The notes beneath the pieces are model-generated. The model saw only the letters and a program-made list of their open reading frames with translations. It did not search any database and was not told the DNA's origin. The translations under genes and the position numbers were made by a program. Below are positions 12,073 to 23,190 of a stretch of DNA of 64,000 bases, piece after piece; within the stretch, counting starts at the first letter, position 1; every line of letters begins with the position of its first letter. The stretch is from Dioscorea cayenensis subsp. rotundata. Lineage: Eukaryota; Streptophyta; Magnoliopsida; Dioscoreales; Dioscoreaceae. The stretch is taken from positions 23,279,589-23,343,588 of the forward strand of contig NC_052486.1 of assembly GCF_009730915.1 (NCBI RefSeq), read 5' to 3'.

Positions 12073-12709
12073 CAAACACATAATTGATTAACAAGTAAAA
12101 GTTAAAATTTAATTTTTTTTTAATGATTTAGATAGGAAAATTTTTATTTGAGTTAACTGTATTTTGATTTTATTAATGTGTTATTTAATTATTTTTTGTT
12201 AACTAATAATAATTATTTATAAGTACACTTTTATACATTTATTAAAACTGGAAGTGGCTTTGTTTACATATTTATTAAAACTAAATCATGTAAAAAAATC
12301 CCATCCATTTTTTTTATTGTAAAGAGATATATTTTACTAAATGATATTAAATATTAACATTAACAAAAATAATTTCAATTAAAATTGAAGAAAAGTAGCC
12401 AAACCCCAACATTGTCTAGAGAATAGCTATTAAGTAGCTATAATATTGACTTAATTAAATGAAAGTTTGATAAGTATTCTTTCCCATTCTATTTACATAT
12501 TCTCCTCTTTTATATATCTACTTAAAATATCTGCTAAGTATTAATTTTTTTTCCAAATTATTATTAGTATCTATTATATTTTTTATATTTTTTTAATAAA
12601 TAGCAAAAGAGGAAATATTTATAAAAAATGTAAAATATCACTTGTGAGAAAAAGAATAAAAAAAAATTGAAAGGAATAATAATAAAAAAAGGAATATTTA
12701 TGAAAAATA
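12073..12709. other. AT-rich spacer
   Basis: Only A/T-rich low-complexity sequence is visible between the LINE fragment and the Tourist-type element. Confidence 0.6.
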
Positions 12710-12712
12710 TAA

Positions 12713-13550
12713 GGCCATGTTTGATTACAACATAATAAATGGGTGAAAAAGGAAATTTTTCTACAGAATATTTTTTCCATGGAAACATTTTTCATGGAAA
12801 ACAAAAAAAAAATAGTTATTTAATTGGTATTATTTTTTGGTTAGAAAAAAAAAATTATGAAAATTCTTATTTTGTTGTTTGATTGCTCTTATTTTCAATG
12901 GAAAATGTAACATTTTCCATGGAAAAAAAAACTCATTTGTTGTTTTAATTGCATCAATTTTCCCAGGAAAAAATTAAAATTTTTTATATTCTCCAAGAAA
13001 ATTGTATTTTTGGCTACCTAAAATGCTATTAATCCTAATCAACAATTTTTTTTTATTTTGTGATCATTCAAAAAAAAAAAAATTTATTTCTGCATTACCA
13101 ACTTTAAAAAATTATAATACTAAATCATTCAAACAACATAACTCATATATATTCCTCAAAAAATTGAAATAGTCAACCACAAAATTTAAAATTATCTTTG
13201 CAAATATGTTTATTGTTTCAAAAGGATTTTTTTTAAATAAAAAAAAAAAATCCTAAAGAGATATAGATATTTTTAAAAATTTAAAAATAAAACCAAAAGA
13301 GATAGAGATAGAGATATTTTATAAAAAAAATTTCAAATTGGCCCTCAATTTATTTTTTTCAAATAGCCTCCCCAGTTTTCTATGGAAAAATTTTCTTCGG
13401 GTTGGAAGAAGAAAATTTTTCCACAAATTTGCGCGACCAGATTTACGGAAAAGATTTTCATGAAAAATTTTTGCAATCAAACAACCCATTTGATTGGAAA
13501 ATCTTAATAGAAAAATTTTTTATGGAAAAAATGGATAACCAAACATAGCC
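12713..13550. mobile_element. Tourist/PIF-Harbinger-type non-autonomous element
   Basis: The left end reads GGCCATGTTTGATTA and the right end is the inverse of GGCTATGTTTGGTTA. Each end is flanked by TAA (12710-12712 and 13551-13553). A 3-bp TWA target-site duplication is the mark of PIF/Harbinger elements and their Tourist MITEs. The element is 838 bp and has no coding capacity. Inside are further inverted copies of GTTGTTTGATTGC (about 12876 and 13482) and many TTTTCCATGGAAA motifs, so it is either internally duplicated or two related elements nested together. It ends about 250 bp upstream of the RBR gene start. Confidence 0.8.
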
Positions 13551-13802
13551 TAAATTATTATATTTTAAAAAAAAATAAAAGATATAATTAAAGTAGAGAA
13601 ACAAACTGATAAAATAATGATTAATTTTTAATAAAAATATTTTTTTTAAAAAATTGTTATAAATTTTTATAAATTTAAAAATTTTAACTAATTTTAACTG
13701 ATTTTTATTAATAGAGTAATACATGATGAAGTGTGTTAGAACTGCTTCATTTGGAATCCTCTCCCGCGAATCAAATCAATCGTCAAACAAACCCTAAATC
13801 CA

Positions 13803-16800
13803 ATGTCTTTCTCGATCGGAGAACGGCAAAGATCGGAGAACGAGGTGATCGGCGATGGCAGTGACTCTGGTTTGATCGAAGGAGCTGGTTCGCAGACGAA
13901 TGAGGCATCGGATTCATCTAAGGACGCCATTAATGAGGCTTTGAGCAGGCTGGAGCGGCTCAAGATCAGGGAAGAAGACTTTTGCTTATCTGAAGAACAG
14001 ATTCGGACCAATGATCAACTGCAAGAGGATGAGGTATTCTTGATTCGGGTTTTTGTTTGGGATTTTTATGCTCAAGAGGATTGTTTTCTTGTAATTTATT
14101 ATAATCAACCCTCAATTTGATGTCTTTAGGTTGAATTAATAGTTGAGATGCTTTAGGTTGTAGTTTGAGTAGAATTTAGACCATACGAGAATCAAGATGA
14201 ATGGAAATTGTTGTGGATGTGTGATTTTTCAAAAACTTTTGGTGATTATTGATGCAATTCTTGTTAGGAATGACAAAAGATATCCCTTTGTTTAACTGAA
14301 AACCAAAAAAAGAGGATTGAGAGCATTATAATTGCATTCACTGAGATAGTTCTGACTTAGACACTTCAATTGGTTGTGATTTTATTGAATTCTGCTTGCT
14401 TATAGATGACACATTGCAAAGTAATTTGGAGTTAGTGATGGATGATAATATGTTTGTTGTGCAAACTAATTCGGTTGTAATTGTTGCTAGGCACACTCCC
14501 TGACCTTTTTTGATGCTTTTTTTTTCTTTCGCTAAATCTGTTGAACCTGATATTGGCATCAGCCTTGTCCAACTACTTGTTTCTTGTTTCTTGTTTCTAG
14601 TTCCCTGTGTTTGTCGGTTTGCCCATCATACTAAGTTACAACCTTCATATTGTCTGTTTACCATTTATTGTACCTTGAAATGCTAAAAATGATTTTATGT
14701 AGCATTTAAGTTATGAACCTATAAAAGTTTTGCCTCATCTCTAAACTGATTTCCAGGTACTGGCATTGGAGGCAATATATGGGGAAGATGTCTTCTTAAT
14801 GGACAGACAAGATGGTTTACGATTGCTCAAGGTTTTGCTATAAGCTAGTTTAAAGTTCTGTATCTTGATTTTGGAGTTACGAAATAATAAGGATAACTTT
14901 TATGCAGATCCTTGTACGTAATGAATTGCCGGATGACATTTCTGTGGCCACAAAGCTGCCTAATGACAAGCAAAAAGCTTACGCACAGAGTCCAAATTCT
15001 GATGATCCTGATGAGTTTACCTATGCATTCAAAGTTAAACATCTGCCCCCGATTGTTGTGACATGTTTGTTACCACAATCATATCCGAGCCATCATCAAC
15101 CTTATTTTACAATTAGTGCTCGGTGGTTAGATTCCCACAAGATAGCTACTCTTTGCAGCATGTTGGATTCTATTTGGATGGAACAACCTGGGCAGGAAAT
15201 CATTTATCAATGGATAGAATGGCTGCATGGTTCTGCACTTTCTTACCTTGGATTTGTTAATGAAATAACGCTCTCTCCAAGTGAAGAGCTGGATAATGGA
15301 GATTTGCGTGCTATTTCAGAAAGTGTCTCACCGGAAATTGTCATTCCTGCATTGATTAGTTACAATGATGAGAAATGCCATGATGCCTTTCTTAAAAATC
15401 TACAGCAATGTGATATTTGTCTCAGCCAGTATGCAGGTGCCAGACCCTTCTTTGCCGTTTTAATTTTAATAGATTTTCCTGATAAGAAAACTGTCTTAGT
15501 TATGCTCTTTTTTTTTTTTAAACTTGCAAATATCATCATGAATATCATTTCATAAAAGTTTTGTGAACACCAATCTGAAAATCTTAGCTCTTAAACATGT
15601 TTATACTGATGATTGCCACCTCATTGCTCTGCCTATGGGAATATGTTCTCCTTTTCAGAGACTGCTTTCCATTTAGCTCTCCTTTACCACTTTGCAGACT
15701 TTATATTCTATGCATTTCTGATCTCCAGCTTTGCTGTTAAAATTTTCTTTTAGGCAGGAGAGTAAATGATGCACTACTTCATTTGGAAACAACTTAATGT
15801 TAACTTTCATGGTCTTCAATGCTCCAAATTTTTTTTTTTTAAATACATGAATTACTAATATACATGCATACAACGTTTCTGTATCTTTCAGGTAGAGGCT
15901 TTGTCAAACTTCCTTGCAAGCATTTTTTTTGCTGGAAGTGCATGGAAACATATTCCAATATGCATGTGAAGGAGGGCACTGTTATGAAATTACTTTGCCC
16001 TGATGTAAAATGTGGTGGTCTTGTCCCTCCTAGTTTACTAAAATGTTTACTTGATGAGGAATCCTTTGAACGCTGGGAATCCTTATTGCTGGAAAGGACA
16101 TTAGACTCTATGTCTGATGTAGTTTACTGTCCAAGATGTGAAACGGCTTGCTTGGAAGATGAGGATAATCATGCACAGTGTTCAAAGTGCTATTATAGCT
16201 TTTGTTCTCTTTGTAGAGAACGTCGTCACCTAGGTGTGCAGTGTGTGACCTCAGAAGCAAAGCTTCTTATTTTACAGGTAGATCTCTTTCATGTTCTATT
16301 AAAAATTTTGACCGACTTCTAGTCCTCTATTAAAGACCATGCATGTGTTATTATTATCTTTCTCTACCTTTAAAATAATAAATGCATACCTTTTTTTACT
16401 AAGAAAACAGGAAATGTTAATGTGATTCTTAGAGGTTTTTTGTCTGGTTAAAGCTATTCCATACATGTGCAAATATTATCCAGTTTAAAGGAATATATTT
16501 TGCACTGCATCTGCCTGTGTAAATGCTATGTGCACACAAAGAAATTGGATGGTCAAATGTATTAAGTGTTGACCTGGTTGTGCTCAACTCCAGGAACGCC
16601 AGAACTCATCTCAGCTCAAGAAAAACCAAAAACATAAAGAGTTTGAGATCATCAATGAGATTCTTAGTGTCAAGGAAGCACTTCATGATGCTAAGCAGTG
16701 TCCAACTTGCAAGATAGCAATCTCAAAAACGGAGGGCTGCAACAAGATGGTTTGCCAGAACTGTGGGCAATATTTCTGCTATCTGTGCAGCAAAGCAATT

Positions 16801-17626
16801 GATGGATATGAGCATTTTAGGTGAGGTTCCACTTCTTTAAAAGCCATTTGTTTAGATTTTACAGTATACTTTTGGCACTTGGTAATTGGTAGTGCTTCTA
16901 TTTACACTTAAAAAATCTATACTATTGAAAGGCAAGGATGCAAGCTATTTTCTGATGAAGAGGTTCAGAATTGGGAGATGCAAATGAATCCAAGACAGGT
17001 TGTAGGACAGATACAAGCTGAACTCTATTTTAAACGTATTTATACATGTCCAAACTGTCGTCAAGCTAATGCCAAGGTGAGTTCTTCATACTCGTTCCGT
17101 TGGTAATGTATATGAATTTAGGAGAGAATGCATACGCATGATGGTGCATTTCAAGAACTTTGTTAGTGACTGCCTATTGCAATTGCTGTGCTTGAATCTG
17201 AACATTCAGTGGACATGCATAGGAGTCATTACCTAATCTGCGTTAGCTTTATAATCATGGATAAATTGTGAACATTCCCTGAACACACTTCATAGTTTGG
17301 CTATTATAAACTTGTATTTGTTCAGAAAAGCTCATAGTTTCCATTTTTCTAATGAAAAGTTTGTTTAAAGTTCTAGATTCAACCAGTTTGAACAAATTTA
17401 GTGAATAACATGTTCAGTTTAAAACGACTCACAAATGTTTTTTGCTGTTGTAAAAATCAATCAGACTGGGAACAACAATCACATCTTCTGCTGGGCTTGC
17501 CAAATACATTACTGTGCACTCTGTCGGAAAATTGTCAGGCGCAGCTCGCAGCATTTCGGACCTAAAGGTTGCAAACAACACACCATCGATCCCCCCGTAA
17601 ATCCCTTATACCACAGACTCAATTAA
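13803..17626 (+). CDS. RWD-RBR E3 ubiquitin ligase (RNF14-like), 7 exons
   Basis: Exons 13803-14033, 14757-14831, 14908-15436, 15892-16277, 16594-16820, 16932-17076 and 17465-17626 join in frame to give 584 residues. An RWD domain spans about residues 70-225 ([13 protein letters not shown], then [17 protein letters not shown]). RING1 begins at CDIC (about residue 269) and contains [13 protein letters not shown]. The IBR domain follows ([13 protein letters not shown]...[10 protein letters not shown]). RING2 is CPTC...[13 protein letters not shown], in which the cysteine of GCNKM (about residue 456) is the position that carries the ubiquitin thioester in RBR ligases. This order matches the RNF14 group rather than Ariadne proteins. 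The C-terminus keeps [11 protein letters not shown]. Partial decayed copies lie at 21.4 kb and 25.1 kb. Confidence 0.9.
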
Positions 17627-18173
17627 ACATGAGAATGAAAAGCGGAAAGAACATCGAAATAGCTCGTGATAGGTTTACAAACAATGAATTGCAGGTTTTA
17701 TTTGTACTCTAAGGCCAAATAAATACTATTCATTTCAACCTGGAATGGCAAATGCTGGTTGTTATTTTCTTCAGGTTCATCAAACTGCAATAAATTGTTA
17801 TTATTATTTTTCCTCAAATGTCTTTGGAAAGGTTTGTAAGCATCTGTGTAAAGACAATTCTGAAGCCGCTTTTTTTTTTCTTTTTTTTTTCTTTTTTTTT
17901 TTCTTGGTAAGCTTTGCATTAAATTTGCAGTGATGACTCAATTTATACCCATAATTTCACAATTTGGATGACTTCATCATACTTATTAGCTTGAATCTGT
18001 TCACTGAATTCCTTAATAGAAATTCATATTTTATTTTTTTAATAAAATCTCAAATTAGTAAAATATCAAAAACTATCTATCTATATATAATTTTTTAAAA
18101 ATAGAATCTCTCATCAGTAAAGATAAGAACCTATAATTTCAAGTAGGAGACGTGTTTCAATGCTCCTCATTTT
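17627..18173. other. 3' flank of the RBR gene
   Basis: The stretch holds the presumed 3' untranslated region, a long pyrimidine-rich tract at about 17870-17902, and AT-rich sequence leading to the U5 promoter. No gene is visible. Confidence 0.5.
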
Positions 18174-18225
18174 AGTCCCACATCGGCCAGTGGAGCTGAA
18201 GGGAAAGTTCAGTGGCCTATATAAA
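18174..18225 (+). promoter_or_regulatory. Plant snRNA promoter (USE and TATA box) of U5 copy 1
   Basis: AGTCCCACATCGGC at 18174-18187 matches the plant snRNA upstream sequence element RTCCCACATCG. TATATAAA follows at 18218-18225. The wide spacing, about 32 bp between the elements, is that of RNA polymerase II snRNA genes; polymerase III genes such as U6 are about ten bases tighter. Confidence 0.85.
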
Positions 18226-18253
18226 CTGGTCTAGTGTGCCAATCAAACTCACG

Positions 18254-18380
18254 GAGCTGCGTGGTGAGCACAAAGCGAACTATTCTTTCGCCTTTTACTA
18301 AAGAATACCGTGTGCTCGTCACATTTAAAGCAGCATACGCTTATTTTTGTGGGGATTATTTCCTCTTTGGAAATAAACCC
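18254..18380 (+). ncRNA. U5: U5 spliceosomal snRNA gene, copy 1
   Basis: The invariant U5 loop I, TTTCGCCTTTTACTAAAGA, is present inside a stem formed by ATTCTTT and AAGAAT. An outer stem pairs GTGAGCAC with GTGCTCGTCAC. An Sm-like site, ATTTTTGTG, follows at about 18343, and a 3' hairpin pairs TTATTTCC with GGAAATAA. U5 RNA holds the exon ends in place in the tri-snRNP and the catalytic spliceosome. The 5' end is placed about 36 nt after the start of the TATA box, at GAGCTGCG. AGTGCTTAA at 18391 may be a 3' processing box. The strong promoter and intact stems suggest a working gene. Confidence 0.9.
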
Positions 18381-18598
18381 AATAATTCAAAGTGCTTAAA
18401 ATTTATGTTGTATTAATCATCTCAGGAAATTATTTAGTTTTTGTGTTTTTTTTTCTTGATAAAATTACAGTTTATTGTCTCTTTTGTGTTTTTTTTAATA
18501 AAATTACAGTTTAGTCATTTTTTTAATTATTGTTTTTTTAATAAAGTTATGATTTATTTTATTTTATTTTTTTAAAAAAAACTAATTATGTACTGAGT

Positions 18599-18926
18599 CA
18601 GGACTGTAAATGAGCAGTATCAGGCTAGAATAATACATTATTTCGTTTAAGCTCGAGCCCGAGTTAAAATAATATATGTATAATGTAAGCAATTTAATAT
18701 AGTTATATAATTATATATTTTTTTAATTAATATATAAATAATTTAATATTATATATATAAGCTTGTTTAGGCTTGTGAGCCTCACGAGCTGAGTATGTTT
18801 GGTCTCGAGTTTGGCACGTAAACGAAAAGCTCAAGCTCGGTTCGGCTCGTGAAAAATCGAATCGAATTCGAGCATTGATCGAGCCGATCTCAAATAGCTC
18901 ACGAGTAGCTTGCCTCATTTATCCTA
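18599..18926. mobile_element. hAT-type MITE
   Basis: An 8-bp duplication, TACTGAGT, lies at 18591-18598 and 18927-18934, the size produced by hAT transposases. The left end CAGGACTGTAAATGAGC and the inverted right end TAGGATAAATGAGGC form imperfect terminal repeats. The interior is rich in CTCGAG and GGCTCG motifs, as in a widespread plant hAT MITE group that starts near GGGGTGTAAACGAGC. It is 328 bp with no coding capacity. Confidence 0.78.
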
Positions 18927-19306
18927 TACTGAGTTAATGAAAATTGAAAATACCTAAACAAAAAAAAAAGCTAAAATGCATGATATGTTCTTTTGAAATC
19001 AGAAGAAAGTTATTATTTTAATAAATATTTTAAAATTTTATTAAGCCATGTTATATTATAATAATGATTTTAAGGGTTTATTTAGATAATTAAATAGCTA
19101 GTTGAATTAATTTTATTATATATATATATATATATATATAAAGAAAAGAGAGGGAAATCCCTAATTGGGACGCCATAGAAAAACCCCGTCTTGTCTTCAA
19201 TCACTATCTCGTAGCAAAGCCGCCGAAGAAGGCATCAACAACAACAGGATGAGGTATTCTTTGATTTACGCTTCATTCATTATATTCAACAATTAGTATG
19301 ATTCAT

Positions 19307-19806
19307 GCTCAATTTCATTCTCTTTTCATTGAATCAGATTTGGTGATTCTAGTGATTGCTTTTTACTCTTTGTTTTCCCTCGCTTAGTGGAAAGGAATAC
19401 CTAAATTGGCATCATTGAATGCTTTGATTACTGATCTAGAGAAACTTTTAGTGGTTAAAGATGCAATCTTTGTCAGGAATTATGTTGAATTTCATTTCCA
19501 AGTTTCTAGTGATTGATGCTCAATTTCAGTATCTTTGCGTTTAATCAGATATGGTGATCGTAGTGATTGGTTTTTTCTCTTTGTTTTCACTTGCTTAGTG
19601 GAAAGGAATACCTAGATTGACATCACTGAATGCTTTGATTACTGATCTAGTGAAACTTTCAGTGGTTAAAGATGCAATCTTTGTCAGAAATTGTGATGAA
19701 TTTCATTTCCAAGTTTGTAGTGATTGATATCACTGAATGTTTTGAGTACTGATCTAGAGAAAATTTTAGTGGTTAAAGATGTAATCTTTGTCAGGAATTA
19801 TGATGG
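19307..19806 (+). repeat. Tandem repeat of about 211 bp in the PPR leader intron
   Basis: Two full units start at GCTCAATTTCA (19307 and 19518). A partial third unit starts at about 19726. The units share GGAAAGGAATACCTA and ACTGATCTAG. The tail of the unit (AAACTTTTAGTGG...GATGCAATCTTTGTCAGGAAT) is about 79% identical over 39 bp to intron 1 of the RBR gene near 14236, so this region descends from that intron. Confidence 0.75.
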
Positions 19807-19903
19807 CTTTCAGGAAGTATGATGTTCTTAAGAGCTGTTGACATGGATATTAAGAGCTTGTGAATTTGAAAGCAATTCAATATTTAGCAATTAAAACTTC
19901 AGC

Positions 19904-21325
19904 ATGTTCAGAGTGGGCAGTTCCTGCTCAAAATTATGGAGGCTGTATAGTTCTGCAAGCACGAGCTTGGAAGCAATTGATCCTGCAAGAAGAGTATGCA
20001 AGATATTGATGGCTTGCCCTAAGGTTGGCATTGAGCAGACGCTTGATGATAGTGGGATACGTGTGTCGCCAGAATTGGCAGAGCAAATCTTAAAGACATT
20101 TGAGAATGCCGGTATGCTTGCATATCGTTTCTTTGATTGGGCTGGAAAGCAGCGGCACTTCTCCCATACTGTCAGGGCTTACCACACTATGATCGGCTCC
20201 TTAGCGAAGATTAGGCAGTACCAGATCATGTGGGACCTTGTCAATGCTATGCGTCATCAAGGTGTCCTCAACATTGAGACGTTCTGCATCATAATGCGCA
20301 AGTATGCGAGGGCGCAGAAGGTTGAGGAAGCCATCTACACCTTTAACATTATGGAGAAGTATGATGTTGCTCCAAATTTGGCAGCTTTCAATAGCCTTCT
20401 CAGTGCACTTTGCAAATCCAAGAATGTGAGAAAGGCTCAGGAGGTGTTTGACAGAATGGGCGATCGGTTTGTGCCTGATGCCAAGACTTTCAGCATTTTG
20501 CTTGAGGGTTGGGGGAGGGCCCCGAATTTGCCGAAGATGAGAGAGGTGTTTGATGAAATGACTGCAAAAGGATGTGAGCCTGACATTGTCACATATGGCA
20601 TTATGGTTGATTCGCTTTGCAAGGCAGGTCGGGTGGGAGAAGCTCTTGATGTCCTTAGGGAAATGGAGTTTGGAGGTTGTCCACCGACTTCATTTATTTA
20701 TAGCGTATTGATTCATACTTACGGGACTGAGAAGCGATTAGAGGATGCTGTCAGTACATTTTTTGAGATGCAAAGAAATGGGGTTATACCTGATGTTGCG
20801 GTGTACAATGCTCTGATTACTGGATTTTGCAAAGCAAACAGGTTTGATGATGCTTTTAAGGTTCTGGGAGAAATGGAGGATAAGGGTGTTACTCCTAATT
20901 CAAGAACCTGCAATGTTATTTTGAACAGCTTGATCAGCCTTGGAAAGAATGACGAAGCATATCGGGTATTCCGACACATGATCAAGCTTTGTGAGCCTGA
21001 CTCTGACACATACACGATGATGATAAAGATGTTTTGTGAGAGTGATAAATTGGAAAAGGCTTTGAAAGTGTGGAAATACATGGCCTTGAAGCAATTTATT
21101 CCGAGTATGCACACCTTTTCTGTGCTTATCAATGGATTATGTGAGAAGGGCGAAGTCAACAAGGCTTGTGCCTTTCTTGAAGAGATGATTGAGAAGGGTA
21201 TTCGCCCTCCGGGCTCAACATTTGGAAAGTTAAGGCAATTACTTTTGAAGGAAGGCCGAGAAGATGTTCTTGAATTTCTTGTTGATAAGATGAATGTTCT
21301 GATCAAGGAGCCTTTGTGTGACTAG
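19904..21325 (+). CDS. P-type pentatricopeptide repeat protein, probably mitochondrial
   Basis: A single uninterrupted frame of 473 residues. The N-terminus MFRVGSSCSKLWRLYSSAST is basic, rich in serine and free of acidic residues, as in mitochondrial targeting peptides. From about residue 90 it holds a run of roughly ten 35-residue PPR motifs, such as NLAAFNSLLSALCKSKNVRK, DIVTYGIMVDSLCKAGRVGE and DVAVYNALITGFCKANRFDD. P-type PPR proteins bind organelle transcripts and affect their stability, processing or translation. It resembles Arabidopsis proteins of the At1g77360 type. A leader intron probably spans 19254-19902. Splicing it places an upstream ATG (19249) in frame, which would add MS to the N-terminus. 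The gene lies between remnants of an RBR gene copy. Confidence 0.9.
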   Translation: MFRVGSSCSKLWRLYSSASTSLEAIDPARRVCKILMACPKVGIEQTLDDSGIRVSPELAEQILKTFENAGMLAYRFFDWAGKQRHFSHTVRAYHTMIGSLAKIRQYQIMWDLVNAMRHQGVLNIETFCIIMRKYARAQKVEEAIYTFNIMEKYDVAPNLAAFNSLLSALCKSKNVRKAQEVFDRMGDRFVPDAKTFSILLEGWGRAPNLPKMREVFDEMTAKGCEPDIVTYGIMVDSLCKAGRVGEALDVLREMEFGGCPPTSFIYSVLIHTYGTEKRLEDAVSTFFEMQRNGVIPDVAVYNALITGFCKANRFDDAFKVLGEMEDKGVTPNSRTCNVILNSLISLGKNDEAYRVFRHMIKLCEPDSDTYTMMIKMFCESDKLEKALKVWKYMALKQFIPSMHTFSVLINGLCEKGEVNKACAFLEEMIEKGIRPPGSTFGKLRQLLLKEGREDVLEFLVDKMNVLIKEPLCD

Positions 21326-21453
21326 AAATGACGGTTCATAGGCCTGTGTTGTTGCAGAAACTCTCTCTCTCTCTGTGAGAGTAGTTTGTCACAATGATGA
21401 GATATGGCATTTGACCACCTTTCTTAAAACTCGACATCAATGATATTTCTTTC

Positions 21454-21990
21454 AGAGAATATACTTCCTCACAAGCATTTCTTTTGTTGGAATTGCTTGG
21501 AAACACATTCCATTATTCAAATTGGTTTGCCCTGATTTGCCAAATGCAGTGACTGCAGTATTAACAATTCCCATTGTACATATTCATCGTCCGGTTTTCA
21601 GTAAGTGTTTTATTTTTATAGTTGTTCACTTGAATTTGAAAGTATAATTTCTATTTTGCCATGTATACCAGGAGTGGATGTTACAAAAATTTATCACTTA
21701 CAGAGTTTCAGAAGCAGGAGATGCATATGACACTAACCAACACAGGCTTGAGGATCATCCTGACATTAGCTATGCATGTTGAAAATGTCGTCATGCTAAC
21801 ACTGAGGTGAGCCTGCACAAACTCTTTGGCTTTATCTCTACATTCAAACTCCATATAAATTACATACTTTTCAACTGTGTTTTTGTGTGTACAATTGAGC
21901 ATTTATCTCCTACAAAACAGATGTTATTGATCTTGTTCCGTTGATCAGGTCAGGAACAACATGAAGCACATCTCCTCCTTAAATTGGTAA
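21454..21990 (+). pseudogene. Decayed remnant of the RBR ligase gene (copy B)
   Basis: Three blocks match exons of the intact gene at 13803-17626 in the same order. Block 21454-21520 matches exon 4 around CTTCCTTGCAAGCATTT (the RING1 [13 protein letters not shown] segment). Block 21702-21806 matches exon 6, including GGAGATGCA and a preserved donor after TCGTCATGCTAACACTGAG. Block 21948-21990 matches the start of exon 7 (GGAACAACA). An in-frame TGA replaces a sense codon in the exon 6 block, and exon 5 is missing, so the copy is dead. Sequence upstream of the PPR gene matches RBR intron 1, so the PPR gene sits within this copy. Confidence 0.78.
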
Positions 21991-22818
21991 CTTTACTTCA
22001 CCATGGATAAAAGCTTCTTATCAAGTTATCTTTTACCTATATTTGATGTAATTTAACTCTTGGTTATTTTTATTTTATTCTTATTGTTTTTGTATTAAAC
22101 TCTTGGTTATCTTTGTAACATTTCATCAAGATTCTGATTTATGTTCACAATGAAATTTTTTAGCATTTGAAGAACATTCACATATATATATATATATATA
22201 TAGAAAGAAAGAATGGTACTTATATTAGCTTTTTAATATAAAACAATAGCAACAAAAGTAAAGGGTGATATTAAAAAATAAAGAATTATTATTTTTTAAC
22301 TTCAAACGGCCCTTTATTTTTATTTCTTAAGAATAATAAGCTTGATGGTTTGGGTTTGGTGTATTGATATTTTAAAATTTATAACCATGGAAACATTGAT
22401 AAAACTAAGTTTATTGACACTATTTATTATATATATACTTGAAATAAATATAGGTAAACTATTGAAAGAAAAACAAATAAGGAATAAAAAAAAAAAATCC
22501 TCTCACCAGAAGGGAGGTAAAAGATAAAAAGTAGGAAAATAAAGAATAGCTGGATTGACAAAGAATACCATATGGTAATCCAGGTTTGCTAAAGTCCCTG
22601 ACTGCAGATCGATGCTGTTTTGGTTTGAGACTCTAAGGTAAGGCAGTTAATTAAAAGATATGAGTATTTTGTTCAAACCAAATATTCTACAAAATGATTT
22701 GTGAGGTGAGATTCCAGAGTCGTTGGTGTTAACCAAGAAATCCAAACCTTAGGACGGTACGAGGGGAAGAATTTAAATAAAAGATTTGAAAGAAAAAATT
22801 ATTAACTGAAACAATATG

Positions 22819-22879
<61 letters not shown>

Positions 22880-23190
22880 AAAGCATATAAATTTAAAAAC
22901 TAAAAACATACACAAGCATCCTGAAACAGACAAATCTTAACTTAAAAGATACTTCTTTAAAATATTAAAAATATAATATAATATATGTATATTGGCACTT
23001 TTCAGATAAGCCCTCGAAAAAAAAGAATGAAAGAAGATAAAAAAAAAATTATTTTTAATAAATTATAATATACGATTGTTTTACTTTTTTACCCTCCTAA
23101 TTTTGTATAAAAAAATTATCCTCTGAAATAATAAATAATTCAGTAATAAATTTTTTAAAAAAAATTATTATAAATATCCTTCCTAATAAA
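21991..23190. other. AT-rich spacer with long (AT)n tracts
   Basis: (AT)n runs lie at about 22184-22202 and 22826-22877. Sequence at about 22096-22160 matches the flank of RBR copy C near 25497-25555, so the duplicated block extends this far. No gene is visible. Confidence 0.55.
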
